Shown here one piece after another: positions 19,325 through 28,205 of a DNA stretch of 64,000 nucleotides. A program made the position numbers and the translations under genes. Origin of the DNA: Chamaesiphon minutus PCC 6605. GTDB lineage: Bacteria; Cyanobacteriota; Cyanobacteriia; Cyanobacteriales; Chamaesiphonaceae. The DNA lies in contig NC_019697.1 of assembly GCF_000317145.1 (NCBI RefSeq), positions 3,258,385-3,322,384 on the forward strand, read 5' to 3'. Under the pieces are notes generated by a model that saw only the letters and a list, made by a program, of their open reading frames with translations, was not told where the DNA came from and searched no databases. Position 1 is the stretch's first letter, and each line of letters begins with the position of its first letter.

Positions 19325-20854
19325 ATGCTAACCAATCTCCCCACTACAAACCCAATCCCCACCCCCACCCAAATTCAATCGGTGCGAGACTACATTAAAC
19401 GTACCTGGAAAACCCTATATCGATCGCAAGAACACATCCTGCAAGCCGCCAAAGACATCAAAGTCGAACATACCTCCGGCCAAAGGTGGATCGTATATGT
19501 CTCCCAACAAGAAGACTTCGCTCGAGTCACCCAAACCCTCCAGCAAGTCCTCCCACCAGCAGAATGGAACCAAATCGATCTCCGCATCCTACCTGCTGAT
19601 GTAGACCAAATTCAAGAGCACGGTCTTCTCTACCTGCCCCATGCTTACGTCGTGCCTGGTGGTAGGTTCAACGAAATGTATGGGTGGGATAGCTATTTTA
19701 TTCAGATGGGGCTGTTGCGGGATGGTGAAATCGACCTGGCGCGGAGCATGACCGAACAATTGGTGTATGAGATCGAGCATTATGGCACTATTCTCAATGC
19801 CAATCGCACTTATCAGTTAGCGCGCTCTCAGCCGCCACTACTAACGCTGATGATTTTGGCAGTATATGCCCAAACTCACGATCGAGACTGGGTGAGATCG
19901 CTATTACCGATGGTCGAGCGTTTTTACTATTACTGGACGGTGCCGCCCCATTTGAACCCCTCCACGGGACTATCGCGTTACTATGCCTTAGGTCATGGCC
20001 CTGCGCCGGAAGTGCTAGTATCTGAGAAAGATGAGGACGGTAGAACGCATTACGATCGCGTGCGGGAGTATTACCGTCAGCATGAGGTGAATGACTACGA
20101 TCTAGCCCTATATTACGATCGAGAAGAAGATTGTCTGACCGACTTATTTTATCAAGGCGATCGATCGATGCGCGAATCAGGGTTTGATATTAGCAACCGT
20201 TTTGGCCCCTTTAGTGTCGATATCATTCACTATGTGCCCGTCTGCCTGAATGTGTTGCTGTACCAGATGGAGCAGGACATCGCGACACTCTATGAAATCG
20301 TGGAGCAATCCGAAACCGCCCAAACCTGGCGAGAGCGGGCAATCGATCGTCACGAACGGATCGATCGATTTTTGTGGGATGAAGACGCGGGTCAATATTT
20401 TGACTACAACTTTAGTACGGGAGATCGTCGTCCTTATGAATTTGCCACCACTTTCTATCCTCTGTGGGCGGGAATTGCCTCCACCGAGCAAGCCCAGCGA
20501 GTAGTCCAAAATCTCGATCGATTTGAAATGCCTGGTGGTTTGCAAACCAGTACCCATATCAGCGGCAACCAGTGGGATGCGCCCTTTGGGTGGGCACCGT
20601 TACAGCTATTTGCAGTGCAGGGTTTGCGTCGTTATGGTTACCAAGAGGATGCCGAGCGGTTAGCACGAAAATTTATTGCTATGCTCGTCCAAGAATTTAC
20701 CAGCACTGGCACCCTGGTCGAAAAGTACGATGTCTGCGCCTGTTCGGCTGACGTTTCGGCAGAAATCCTGTTTGGCTACAGTTCTAACGAAGTTGGCTTC
20801 GGCTGGACAAATGGTGTGTTTCTGGAGTTGTTGGCAATTTTAAATGATGAGTGA
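19325..20854 (+). CDS. treH: Trehalase (GH37)
   Basis: Hydrolyses trehalose to two glucose units. Both family signatures are visible: PGGRFNEMYGWDSYFIQMGL (signature 1) at about residues 115-134, and QWDAPFGWAPLQ (signature 2) at about 418-429. The DxGWTNG-like FGWTNGVFLE stands near the end. At 509 residues with no signal peptide, it is probably cytoplasmic. Together with treZ and treY it makes the synthesis-plus-breakdown set known from desiccation-tolerant cyanobacteria. The start ATG is clear; a repeat element separates it from treY. Confidence 0.95.
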   Translation: MLTNLPTTNPIPTPTQIQSVRDYIKRTWKTLYRSQEHILQAAKDIKVEHTSGQRWIVYVSQQEDFARVTQTLQQVLPPAEWNQIDLRILPADVDQIQEHGLLYLPHAYVVPGGRFNEMYGWDSYFIQMGLLRDGEIDLARSMTEQLVYEIEHYGTILNANRTYQLARSQPPLLTLMILAVYAQTHDRDWVRSLLPMVERFYYYWTVPPHLNPSTGLSRYYALGHGPAPEVLVSEKDEDGRTHYDRVREYYRQHEVNDYDLALYYDREEDCLTDLFYQGDRSMRESGFDISNRFGPFSVDIIHYVPVCLNVLLYQMEQDIATLYEIVEQSETAQTWRERAIDRHERIDRFLWDEDAGQYFDYNFSTGDRRPYEFATTFYPLWAGIASTEQAQRVVQNLDRFEMPGGLQTSTHISGNQWDAPFGWAPLQLFAVQGLRRYGYQEDAERLARKFIAMLVQEFTSTGTLVEKYDVCACSADVSAEILFGYSSNEVGFGWTNGVFLELLAILNDE

Positions 20855-20896
20855 ATGGGCTATTTATCCGCTCGATCTACTACCGCCCAACAAAAA

Positions 20897-21772
20897 TCAG
20901 GCTCGTCCCTCTGCAATGGCAACTTTTCTACCGTAGAGGATTGTTGCAAATCCTGTGACATACATCAACAGGCTATAAACAGCAGCCGGAATAGCCATTT
21001 CGGGGTTATTCAGCAGACCAGCAGTAATCGCTAGAGCTAGCGTACCATTGGAAATGCCGACCTCGATTGCAATGCAGATTTGTTGGGAGCGGGGTAACTT
21101 TAGCACTTTACCGATCGAGAATCCAGCTAGCATTGATAGTACATTGAGCAGCAATACGCCAACTCCTACCTGCAAGATAAATCCAGGTAATTTGCTACCT
21201 TCGCGCACTACGAGCAGGATAATAATTAATGCGAGCAAACCAGCGGCGACGCGGCTCATCACCTTTTCCAGACGATTGGCAATGTGCGGAAATCTTTGGC
21301 GAACGGTCATGCCGATCGCGATTGGTAGCAGGGTAATCAGGAAAATTTGCCCCATCGTCTGACCGATGGGCATCTCGATCGCGGCATTCTGTCCGAGAAA
21401 GTGCTGGAGTGCGAGATTGGCGAAGACTGGAATCGTGAAGACTGTAATAATACTACCCACTGCCGTAAGCGAAACTGACAGTGCAACATCTCCCTTTGCT
21501 AGGTAGGTAATTAGATTAGACGAGGGACCACCACAACATAGTGCCAGCACGATTAGTCCGACAGCAATCGTCGGTTGCATCGGTACTATTTGGGTAATTA
21601 GGAGGGCAATTAGGGGTAATAGTAGCACCTGACAAATGGTGCCTACTGCCACCGCTTTGGGATAACGAGCGATCCGCTTAAAATCTTCGGGAATCAGACT
21701 CAAACCCATTCCCAGCATTACTAAAGACAGGGCTAATGGTAGTAAGACAGCGGTGAATAGGTTACTTTGCAT
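20897..21772 (-). CDS. Bile acid:sodium symporter (BASS) family transporter
   Basis: A 291-residue membrane protein with about 9-10 helices. Family motifs include LVMLGMGLSLIPEDFKRI near the N-terminus, LCCGGPSSNLITYLAKGD at about 78-95, and EVGISNGTLALAI at about 237-249, which lines the sodium and substrate sites. BASS proteins in cyanobacteria include sodium-dependent bicarbonate or organic-anion carriers. Substrate cannot be decided here. It converges with the trehalase gene. Confidence 0.92.
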   Translation of the reverse strand: MQSNLFTAVLLPLALSLVMLGMGLSLIPEDFKRIARYPKAVAVGTICQVLLLPLIALLITQIVPMQPTIAVGLIVLALCCGGPSSNLITYLAKGDVALSVSLTAVGSIITVFTIPVFANLALQHFLGQNAAIEMPIGQTMGQIFLITLLPIAIGMTVRQRFPHIANRLEKVMSRVAAGLLALIIILLVVREGSKLPGFILQVGVGVLLLNVLSMLAGFSIGKVLKLPRSQQICIAIEVGISNGTLALAITAGLLNNPEMAIPAAVYSLLMYVTGFATILYGRKVAIAEGRA

Positions 21773-21929
21773 ATAATGTAGTCGAGATTGACATAAAATG
21801 CATTTTACCTTGTTTATAGCGATTGAATTTCCTTACTACACGAACATCGAGGTGAGCAATCTTCGCGATCGATCTTAGATTTGAGAGCGATATTTTGGGA
21901 GTCGGTACCTTTTACTTTATTAAATCCTA

Positions 21930-22109
21930 ATGACTTTACTATGGGCACAGGGATTGGCGATTTATCTACCGCTACTTGTCATCGGGCGAATCGTTCACAT
22001 GGTGAGCTATCTCAAAGCACTCCAACCGTGGCGGAATTTATCTTATCAGTTGGGGTTGTGGGTAACATTTGTCATGACAGTACATATTGTACTGCGATCG
22101 ATCTCATGA
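21930..22109 (+). CDS. Small hydrophobic frame, possible membrane-protein remnant
   Basis: A 59-codon frame (start MTLLWAQGLAIYLP) encodes two hydrophobic segments joined by VSYLKALQPWRNLSYQLG. A stop codon lies three codons upstream of the ATG. The pattern looks like the last two helices of a small membrane protein, possibly of the MAPEG type. It may be the tail of a gene whose front was lost or a real short protein. Function unknown. Confidence 0.35.
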   Translation: MTLLWAQGLAIYLPLLVIGRIVHMVSYLKALQPWRNLSYQLGLWVTFVMTVHIVLRSIS

Positions 22110-22300
22110 AGCTCTGTAGAAGTGCAATACAGGGCGTATCTAGCGGTTGGGGGAGTACAAATTAGTACAAGCGATTCATCAGAGAACAAACTATCAAATC
22201 TTTGATTGACCCACTCCAAACGTAGATGCAACAAATGATTAAACTTTATCAGAAATAAGTCCTAGAATAGACAAGGGAATGTCAGGCAAAGGCTCAAAGC

Positions 22301-22622
22301 ATGAAAATCACATATGCACAATTTCAGGGCAAATCAAGGATTCTGCAAAGCCTGACAGGTCTAAATCAGCAAGAATTTGAGAAACCACGTAACGGACAGC
22401 TCACGGAGCAGCAAAAGGAAGACAACCGAGTTATTTCCAACGTGCGGGTGGAAGTAGATCATCAGATTTGTGGCATTAAACGGTGCCAAATCGTGGTGCA
22501 TAAGTTCCGCAACCTTTGTTGACCACTATGCTGATGATGTGATGGAAACAGCCTGTGGATTACACAATTTTCGATTGACTCATCGCCAAAAAGGAGCTGT
22601 AGCACAGGCAGTCGCAGCCTAA
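22301..22622 (+). pseudogene. IS5-like transposase remnant, internally deleted and frameshifted
   Basis: The frame starts MKITYAQFQGKSRILQSLTG, as in the N-terminus of an IS5-type transposase. It jumps at about residue 29 to the C-terminal part (LTEQQKEDNRVISNVRVEVD, then HQICGIKRCQI). A one-base shift near 22516 moves the rest (DDVMETACGLHNFRLTHR) to the next frame, ending at TAA 22620. The catalytic core is missing. This is a dead transposase scar, not a working gene. Confidence 0.75.
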
Positions 22623-22815
22623 AATTACAATCTGCTACGATCTCTCGATCGTCAACTCTTTCTTCACTATTTCCGATAAAGTCTATTTTGTTAGCGAGTC
22701 GAGATCGAGGGGAACGGGCGATCGTTGACACTTGCTGACACATCACGTCTGTTATTCAAGTTATGCTGATAGAAGTAAGCCCAGACCTCTTGAAGTAGCA
22801 ACCGCTGAAGATCGA

Positions 22816-23898
22816 ATGCTCTCCTACCAAAAACTACCTCAATGGCTCCAGATTAGTTTAGCGTTTCCGTTGATTTTTCTAAATGGCTGGCTGATTGGGC
22901 TGCTCTATCATTTCTTACAACCGATTTCTAGTATCGTCATTACGGCTTGTTTGGTAACATTTTTACTAGATTATCCGATCGCCTTCTTGGAACGGCGCGG
23001 ACTGCCCAGAGCTTTGTCGATCGGGTTAGTGCTGATTATCGCGATTGCCTTAGTAGGCGCGGTCGGTTTTGGACTATTGCCGATCGTGTTTCAACAATTG
23101 CAGGAATTTGTCAACCGCTTACCCGCTTGGCTGACTGCCGCACAGCAGCAAGTCGATAGCCTCAGTACGCTGCCGATTTTTCAGGATATTCCGATCGAGC
23201 TGACTAATTTAACCGCAGGATTGAGCGAGCGAGTCACTCAAACTCTACAACTAGCCTCGCGCAAAGCGATCTTCCTCGCTGTAGAGACGATTAACAGTGC
23301 CTTAAATTTGCTGTTGATTCTCGTGTTGACGATCTTATTGGTGTTTAGCGGCGAGCCATTATGGAATGGATTGTGGAGCTGGCTCCCCGCACCTTGGCGC
23401 GAGCGAATTCAAGACTCGCTGAAGCAAAGTTTTCAGAGTTATTTTGCAGGTCAAGCGATCGTTTCTACCATTCAAGGTGTCTCGCTGATGACGGTATTTC
23501 TCTTGCTTCAGATACCGTTTGGATTGTTATTTGGGTTGACGATTGGGTTTGCCAGTTTGATTCCCTTTGGTGGTACCCTGACGATTATTGTGATTAGCTC
23601 GCTGCTGGCTCTCCAAAACATTTGGTTGGGACTCAAAGTTTTGCTAGTCGCGATCGTCGTCGGTCAGATTATTGAAAATGCGATCGCCCCTCGGTTGATG
23701 AGTGGCATGACTGGACTCAATCCAGCTATTGTGTTCATTTCTGTGTTAACGGGGTCTCAAGTAGGGGGACTGCTCGGACTCCTGCTAGCCGTACCGACTG
23801 CGGGGTTTATCAAACGAATCGCCGATGCTCTCAAGGAGAGAGCCAACCCACAATTGGAAAACTCAAAATTGGACTCGGATCTCGTCAGCAGTCCTTGA
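22816..23898 (+). CDS. AI-2E family transporter (UPF0118/PerM)
   Basis: A 360-residue membrane protein with about 8 helices and a long periplasmic or peripheral segment at about 90-150 (QQLQEFVNRLPAWLTAAQQQ). The typical C-terminal block FGLTIGFASLIPFGGTL and LAVPTAGFIKRI is visible. The family includes quorum-signal exporters and sodium/proton antiporters; the cargo here is unknown. The open frame extends back to TTG 22732, but ATG 22816 starts the hydrophobic family-like sequence. Confidence 0.9.
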   Translation: MLSYQKLPQWLQISLAFPLIFLNGWLIGLLYHFLQPISSIVITACLVTFLLDYPIAFLERRGLPRALSIGLVLIIAIALVGAVGFGLLPIVFQQLQEFVNRLPAWLTAAQQQVDSLSTLPIFQDIPIELTNLTAGLSERVTQTLQLASRKAIFLAVETINSALNLLLILVLTILLVFSGEPLWNGLWSWLPAPWRERIQDSLKQSFQSYFAGQAIVSTIQGVSLMTVFLLLQIPFGLLFGLTIGFASLIPFGGTLTIIVISSLLALQNIWLGLKVLLVAIVVGQIIENAIAPRLMSGMTGLNPAIVFISVLTGSQVGGLLGLLLAVPTAGFIKRIADALKERANPQLENSKLDSDLVSSP

Positions 23899-23945
23899 TA
23901 TATTGAGGCCAGATTGCCGCTCCGATCTAGCTCAATTATCGATTT

Positions 23946-25112
23946 TTAGATATTACTGAAGAGCGTCCGGAGAATTTTAGGTAGATATTCGATCGCCACA
24001 TACATCATCATCCCAGTAATAGTACTAACAGAAATAACCTGAGTTAAACTAAGTGGCGCACTTAGGGCACTTTTAATTAAATTCATTGAATTTTTTAACT
24101 GCCGATTCTTCAGTTCTAAGAGCGAATTATTGACCAATTTAACAGGAAAATTTCGCTCCAATCTTTGAGTAGGCGTGTCGATCGATTTTATTAGTTGATA
24201 TTTTCCCAAGAAACCATCGATAGTAATATAATAGTCTTCACTATTTGACGAGCAGTAAGAATTTTCATAGCCAAAGCAAGCATAAAGACAGAATTCACTG
24301 GGACTATCGACCTTTTTAAATTTTGGATAATTAATTTTAAAGCCGGGATAGTCGCGAGTAACTCTTTCTTGAAGATATCGATCGTTACAATCGTATCCAG
24401 CCATAAATGACTGCTGAAGTAGATTCGAGCCATATTCAAAAATCCAATCTTCTTTATTGTCGAGCGAGCCGATCGGCACTGCTACTGTGGATAATTCTAA
24501 AGAAGAACCTATGAGCTTAATTAATTGATATTTTCCTAGATAATTGTCGATCGTAATATAGTAATTTTCTCGATCGGCAGAACAGTGCGCATATTCATAA
24601 TTTGCACAAGCATGAAAACATCTTTCATTAGGAGTATCCACCCTCGAATATTTCAGTTCGTTAATTACAAAACCAGGATATTCAAATGCTAATCTCTCAG
24701 CTAAATATCCAGCATTGCATTCGTAGCCAGCTTTCAACGATTGTTGGAGTAAAGCCGAGCCGTACTTAAAAATCCAGTTTTCTTTAGTTTTGATAAATAT
24801 ATCGATCGTAAATATACTAGGGATTTCCGAACGCACGATCGAATTAGTATAATTGCGACGATCGAATAGCTCGCTGTTTACAATTTCTCCATCGGCATGA
24901 CCCAAGCTCAGATAAGATGTTCGATCGTTCCAAATCCCATTTTCATAGCTAGCAATAAATAGATCTATTGCATCGATCGCGGCTGCCTGAGATTCATACC
25001 ATTCCATCCGATCTTGGTGATGTACGTACCAGTTTGTTGACAATTTTTTCTTACCCATCATCGATCGTCCATTCAAAGGGCTTACGATTGCCGATCTATT
25101 CTTTTCCAACAT
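23946..25112 (-). CDS. Protein with a duplicated four-cysteine domain and C-terminal membrane helix
   Basis: No known family was recognised. Residues 110-201 and 220-311 are a tandem duplication with an exact 110-residue period. Each copy has WIF.YGS.LLQQS..AGY.CN, YPGF.IN, four cysteines and ENYYITID or EDYYITID, then LGKYQLIK. The cysteines are at 132, 165, 169, 177 and 242, 275, 279, 287. A segment at about 355-375 is a likely membrane helix. The N-terminus (YESQAAAIDAIDLFIASYENG) may be a diverged related unit. It may be anchored by its tail. The cysteines suggest metal binding or disulfides. Confidence 0.75.
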   Translation of the reverse strand: MLEKNRSAIVSPLNGRSMMGKKKLSTNWYVHHQDRMEWYESQAAAIDAIDLFIASYENGIWNDRTSYLSLGHADGEIVNSELFDRRNYTNSIVRSEIPSIFTIDIFIKTKENWIFKYGSALLQQSLKAGYECNAGYLAERLAFEYPGFVINELKYSRVDTPNERCFHACANYEYAHCSADRENYYITIDNYLGKYQLIKLIGSSLELSTVAVPIGSLDNKEDWIFEYGSNLLQQSFMAGYDCNDRYLQERVTRDYPGFKINYPKFKKVDSPSEFCLYACFGYENSYCSSNSEDYYITIDGFLGKYQLIKSIDTPTQRLERNFPVKLVNNSLLELKNRQLKNSMNLIKSALSAPLSLTQVISVSTITGMMMYVAIEYLPKILRTLFSNI

Positions 25113-25371
25113 CCTCTAACTGCGATCGAGCGATTGAGCGATCGTTCTACTGTACCAATACGATATCCTCATGGCTCTGGATACGGCTCAGAACTGCTGC
25201 TACCCCGATGAGTCGCGACTAGAGACATTCTTATTCTAAGTTAATCCCCAATTCTAAGCATTGATAAGCGTGTGGGCACGATCGAGTGGCGAACAGATCG
25301 ATCTCAAACTAGGGTTTAGATACAATAGAATACTCTCCTCGGACGCAGAACGCAGACATTTTGAGGGTAAC
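25113..25371. other. Divergent spacer
   Basis: This spacer separates the duplicated-cysteine gene from the RarA fusion gene and must hold both promoters. No RNA gene or repeat was recognised. The start of the downstream gene is marked by GAGGGTAAC before ATG 25372. Confidence 0.35.
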
Positions 25372-27600
25372 ATGGATTTATTCGAGCACCACCGCCAGCA
25401 AATTACCGCCGCCGAAGCACCACTGGCCGATCGCTTGCGTCCGCGCACCCTAGAAGAATTTATCGGTCAAGAGCAGATCTTAGGGCAAGGTAGACTGTTA
25501 CGCCGCGCCATTTGTGCCGATCGTCTATCTTCACTGATTTTCTATGGCCCCCCAGGGACGGGTAAAACCACCCTAGCGCGGATTATTGCCAATACCACCA
25601 ACGGCTATTTTATCGCGATTAATGCCGTCCTCGCTGGCGTCAAAGAGATTCGCGAAGCCATCGATACCGCTCAAACCCAACGCGGGATGTACGCTCGGCG
25701 CACGATTCTATTTGTCGATGAAGTACATCGCTTCAACAAAGCCCAACAGGACGCGCTGCTACCTTGGGTCGAAAATGGCACGATAATTCTGATTGGCGCG
25801 ACGACGGAGAATCCGTTTTTTGAGGTAAATAAAGCCTTAGTGAGTCGCTCGCGGTTATTCCAATTAAAACCCTTAACCGCAACGGATTTACGACAAGTAT
25901 TGCAGCAAGCATTGCAGGACGATTCCAGGGGTTACGGCAAGCTTAAGGTATCGATCGATGAAGATGCGATCGCCCACTTAGCAAACGTCGCCAATGGCGA
26001 TGCGCGATCTCTGCTCAATGCGTTGGAATTGGCAGTAGAAACCACCGCACCCGCAACCGATGGCACGATCGCTATTACTCTAGCAGTAGCCGAAGAATCG
26101 ATCCAGCAACGGGCGGTACTATACGATAAAGAGGGCGATACCCATTTCGATACGATTAGTGCATTTATTAAAAGCGTGCGCGGTTCCGATCCCGATGCGG
26201 CTCTTTACTGGCTGGCGAAAATGGTCTATGCCGGAGAAGAACCGAGATTTATTTTACGCAGGTTGCTGATTTTAGCCAGTGAAGATATCGGACTTGCCGA
26301 TCCACAAGCGTTAGTCGTGGTCAATGCTTGCGCTCAAGCCTTCGATCGCGTTGGGTTGCCCGAAGGTCGTTATCCGCTGGCACAGGCGACACTTTATCTG
26401 GCGAATGCGCCCAAATCTAATAGCATCATGGGCTTTTTCGACGCGCTGGCGGCGGTAGAATCAGAACGCCAATCGGACGTTCCCAATCCCCTCAAAGATA
26501 ACAGTCGCGACAACCAAGGATTCGGTCATGGCAAAGGATATCTCTATCCCCATGCCTATCGAGACCACTGGATCGAACAGCAATATTTACCCGGTAGCTT
26601 GCAGGGACGAGTATTCTATCAACCGTCGGCGCAGGGAGCGGAGGGAGCGATTAAGTGGCAAGTCGAACGTCACCGAGAGGCTCAGTTAGCAGCTATGGTT
26701 AGCGGCATGGGAATGGAACTGCCCGAAATCCTGACCTTTAGCCCCAACGATCTCCAGAACGACCGCTGGTTGCAACGCACGCTCTCTCAAACAGGCGATC
26801 GCCAAGCCAAAATTCGCGATCGATTATTTGCGCTACTATCGCCCCAACGTCATCACGTCATACTCGATCTCAACTCCACAACAGGGTTGCTGACTTGGGA
26901 GGCACTGCGCCAAGTGCCCGAAGGTGGTGTTTATACGCTAGCACCCAGACCAGCCGACGCGATCGCCATCCAAGAGCAATCTGCAAGTTTGCCCGAACTG
27001 TTGCGACCGATGGTAATGGTGGGATCTTTGAGCGAACTCCCAGCACAGATCGCAGCGATGAAATTCGACGGGATTGTCGGCAATTGCGCCCTAATGCGCG
27101 ATCGTCACAAGTGCGCTCTGATTCAAACGATGGCAAATTTCTTGCAACCCGACGGGAAAATCGCGCTCTACGAATCGATTCCCCGCCATACCCAACGCAT
27201 TTATCAGTTGCTCGATTTTGGACGGTTGGAGATCTCCCCAGATCTTAGAGATCGCTGGATACGAGCCGAAGAAGCGATTTATACCAATCCTGACGATGGC
27301 ATGACGAATTGGGATGTTGAGGATTTACGCTCGTCGTTCGAGCGGGCGGAATTTACAGTTGAAATGGAGGTCGAAAGCACTATCGCTCAGCTCCAAATTT
27401 CGAGTGCGACAATCGAGCGGTGGTTTACTCAAAATAACTCTAAACCTACTTATGCCAGCTACTTAAGTAAGTTTCTCACCAAATCAGAGATTGAGATCGT
27501 GCAGCAGGCGATCGTCGATCGACTTTTAAATAAAACTGTAAATTGGCAGAGCAAATCTGTAGTTATTACCGCCAAATTTAACTCTAGAGAGCTTCGCTAA
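25372..27600 (+). CDS. rarA: RarA (MgsA) AAA+ ATPase fused to a methyltransferase-like domain
   Basis: Residues about 1-440 are a full RarA: FIGQEQILGQGRLLRRAI, Walker A GPPGTGKTTLARII, Walker B LFVDEVHRF, sensor IGATTENPFFEVN. The MgsA-type C-terminal domain has GSDPDAALYWLAKM and YPHAYRDHW. RarA acts at stalled replication forks. The remaining 300 residues (with HVILDLNSTTGLLTWEAL and FDGIVGNCALM) look like a Rossmann methyltransferase-like domain. Cyanobacterial genomes carry this fused form. ATG 25372, behind GAGGG, is preferred over the TTG at 25261. Whether the C-domain binds SAM is unknown. Confidence 0.92.
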   Translation: MDLFEHHRQQITAAEAPLADRLRPRTLEEFIGQEQILGQGRLLRRAICADRLSSLIFYGPPGTGKTTLARIIANTTNGYFIAINAVLAGVKEIREAIDTAQTQRGMYARRTILFVDEVHRFNKAQQDALLPWVENGTIILIGATTENPFFEVNKALVSRSRLFQLKPLTATDLRQVLQQALQDDSRGYGKLKVSIDEDAIAHLANVANGDARSLLNALELAVETTAPATDGTIAITLAVAEESIQQRAVLYDKEGDTHFDTISAFIKSVRGSDPDAALYWLAKMVYAGEEPRFILRRLLILASEDIGLADPQALVVVNACAQAFDRVGLPEGRYPLAQATLYLANAPKSNSIMGFFDALAAVESERQSDVPNPLKDNSRDNQGFGHGKGYLYPHAYRDHWIEQQYLPGSLQGRVFYQPSAQGAEGAIKWQVERHREAQLAAMVSGMGMELPEILTFSPNDLQNDRWLQRTLSQTGDRQAKIRDRLFALLSPQRHHVILDLNSTTGLLTWEALRQVPEGGVYTLAPRPADAIAIQEQSASLPELLRPMVMVGSLSELPAQIAAMKFDGIVGNCALMRDRHKCALIQTMANFLQPDGKIALYESIPRHTQRIYQLLDFGRLEISPDLRDRWIRAEEAIYTNPDDGMTNWDVEDLRSSFERAEFTVEMEVESTIAQLQISSATIERWFTQNNSKPTYASYLSKFLTKSEIEIVQQAIVDRLLNKTVNWQSKSVVITAKFNSRELR

Positions 27601-27649
27601 ATTGGATGCCTTCCAATACGGTTCGGCTAGAAAGTTAGACAGCGGTTGT

Positions 27650-27875
27650 GTCTTGTCTTGACGCACACAAACGGGAGGGAGCGATGCAATGTGGGCGGGA
27701 AACCCGCCCACATTGCATCAAGACAACCTCCCGTTCGTTGGCGGAGCCTTCCCGAAGGGAGCTGCGTCGCTGTCGCGCTTGCTTGGTGCAACACATGCTC
27801 CTCCACTCTCCGCGTGGTTGCATCCGCTTTCCCGTCGGGAGACCCGACGTTGGTGTTGGCGGAGCCTGCCGTTTA
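27650..27875. repeat. Modular hairpin-rich repeat, copy B
   Basis: It shares with copy A (12474) the block CTTGTCTTGACGCACACAAA to GGGAGCGATGC and the block from CCTCCCGTTCGTTGGCGGAG to GTCGCTGTC. The centre differs: here it is a perfect 17-bp hairpin (GATGCAATGTGGGCGGG and its complement, AAA loop) at about 27682-27718. A second hairpin, CGTCGGG/CCCGACG, lies near 27834. The element fills the gap between the RarA fusion and the truncated SRPBCC gene. Open frames through it are not protein-like. Confidence 0.75.
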
Positions 27876-27880
27876 ATATC

Positions 27881-28042
27881 ATGGAAATCAACTTGCAAGC
27901 ACCCGTCATTGCCTATCATCAAATCATCATTAATGCCTCGATCGAAACCATTTGGCAAATCCTAACTGATATCGATCGGTGGAATATTTGGAATTCAAAC
28001 ATTTCAGAATCTAGAATAGAAGCTCCGCTCAATAGTGTTTAG
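27881..28042 (+). pseudogene. Truncated SRPBCC (START-like) family gene
   Basis: The 53-codon frame (MEINLQAPVIAYHQIIINAS, then IETIWQILTDIDRWNIWNS) matches the first strand-helix-strand of the SRPBCC/polyketide-cyclase fold, which normally needs about 140 residues. It ends at a stop just after the second strand, and what follows is the leader of another gene. It is therefore a 5' fragment left after a rearrangement. A repeat element abuts it upstream. Confidence 0.65.
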
Positions 28043-28119
28043 AGCCTTTTCGTTTAGTTCGAGAGGTTGTTTTCGGTGGGTGAAGCGGAACATTAGGCTT
28101 CACAGAAAAGGAGACTGTC

Positions 28120-28205
28120 ATGCTCGGTGCAATAGCTGGTGATACGATCGGATCTATATTCGAGTGGAACAACGTCAAAACTAAGAACTTCCCGCTATTC
28201 TCCAT
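28120..28205 (+). pseudogene. ADP-ribosylglycohydrolase, 5' fragment (interrupted by IS)
   Basis: A strong ribosome binding site (AAAAGGAG) precedes ATG 28120. MLGAIAGDTIGSIFEWNN, then VKTKNFPLF, is the typical N-terminus of ADP-ribosylglycohydrolases. The frame is broken by the IS4-family element inserted at 28206. The last nine bases, ATTCTCCAT, are the left copy of the target duplication, and the gene resumes at 29693. Joining across the element reads NFPLFSIDTCFTDDTV, restoring the family's metal-binding FTDDT. Confidence 0.88.

Noticed and set aside
21881-22165. 94-codon plus-strand frame
   Set aside because: The frame one base off (21930-22109) has clear membrane-protein character while this one does not.
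27646-27965. Open frames across copy B of the hairpin repeat
   Set aside because: Same reason. Only the SRPBCC-like end from 27881 has protein character.
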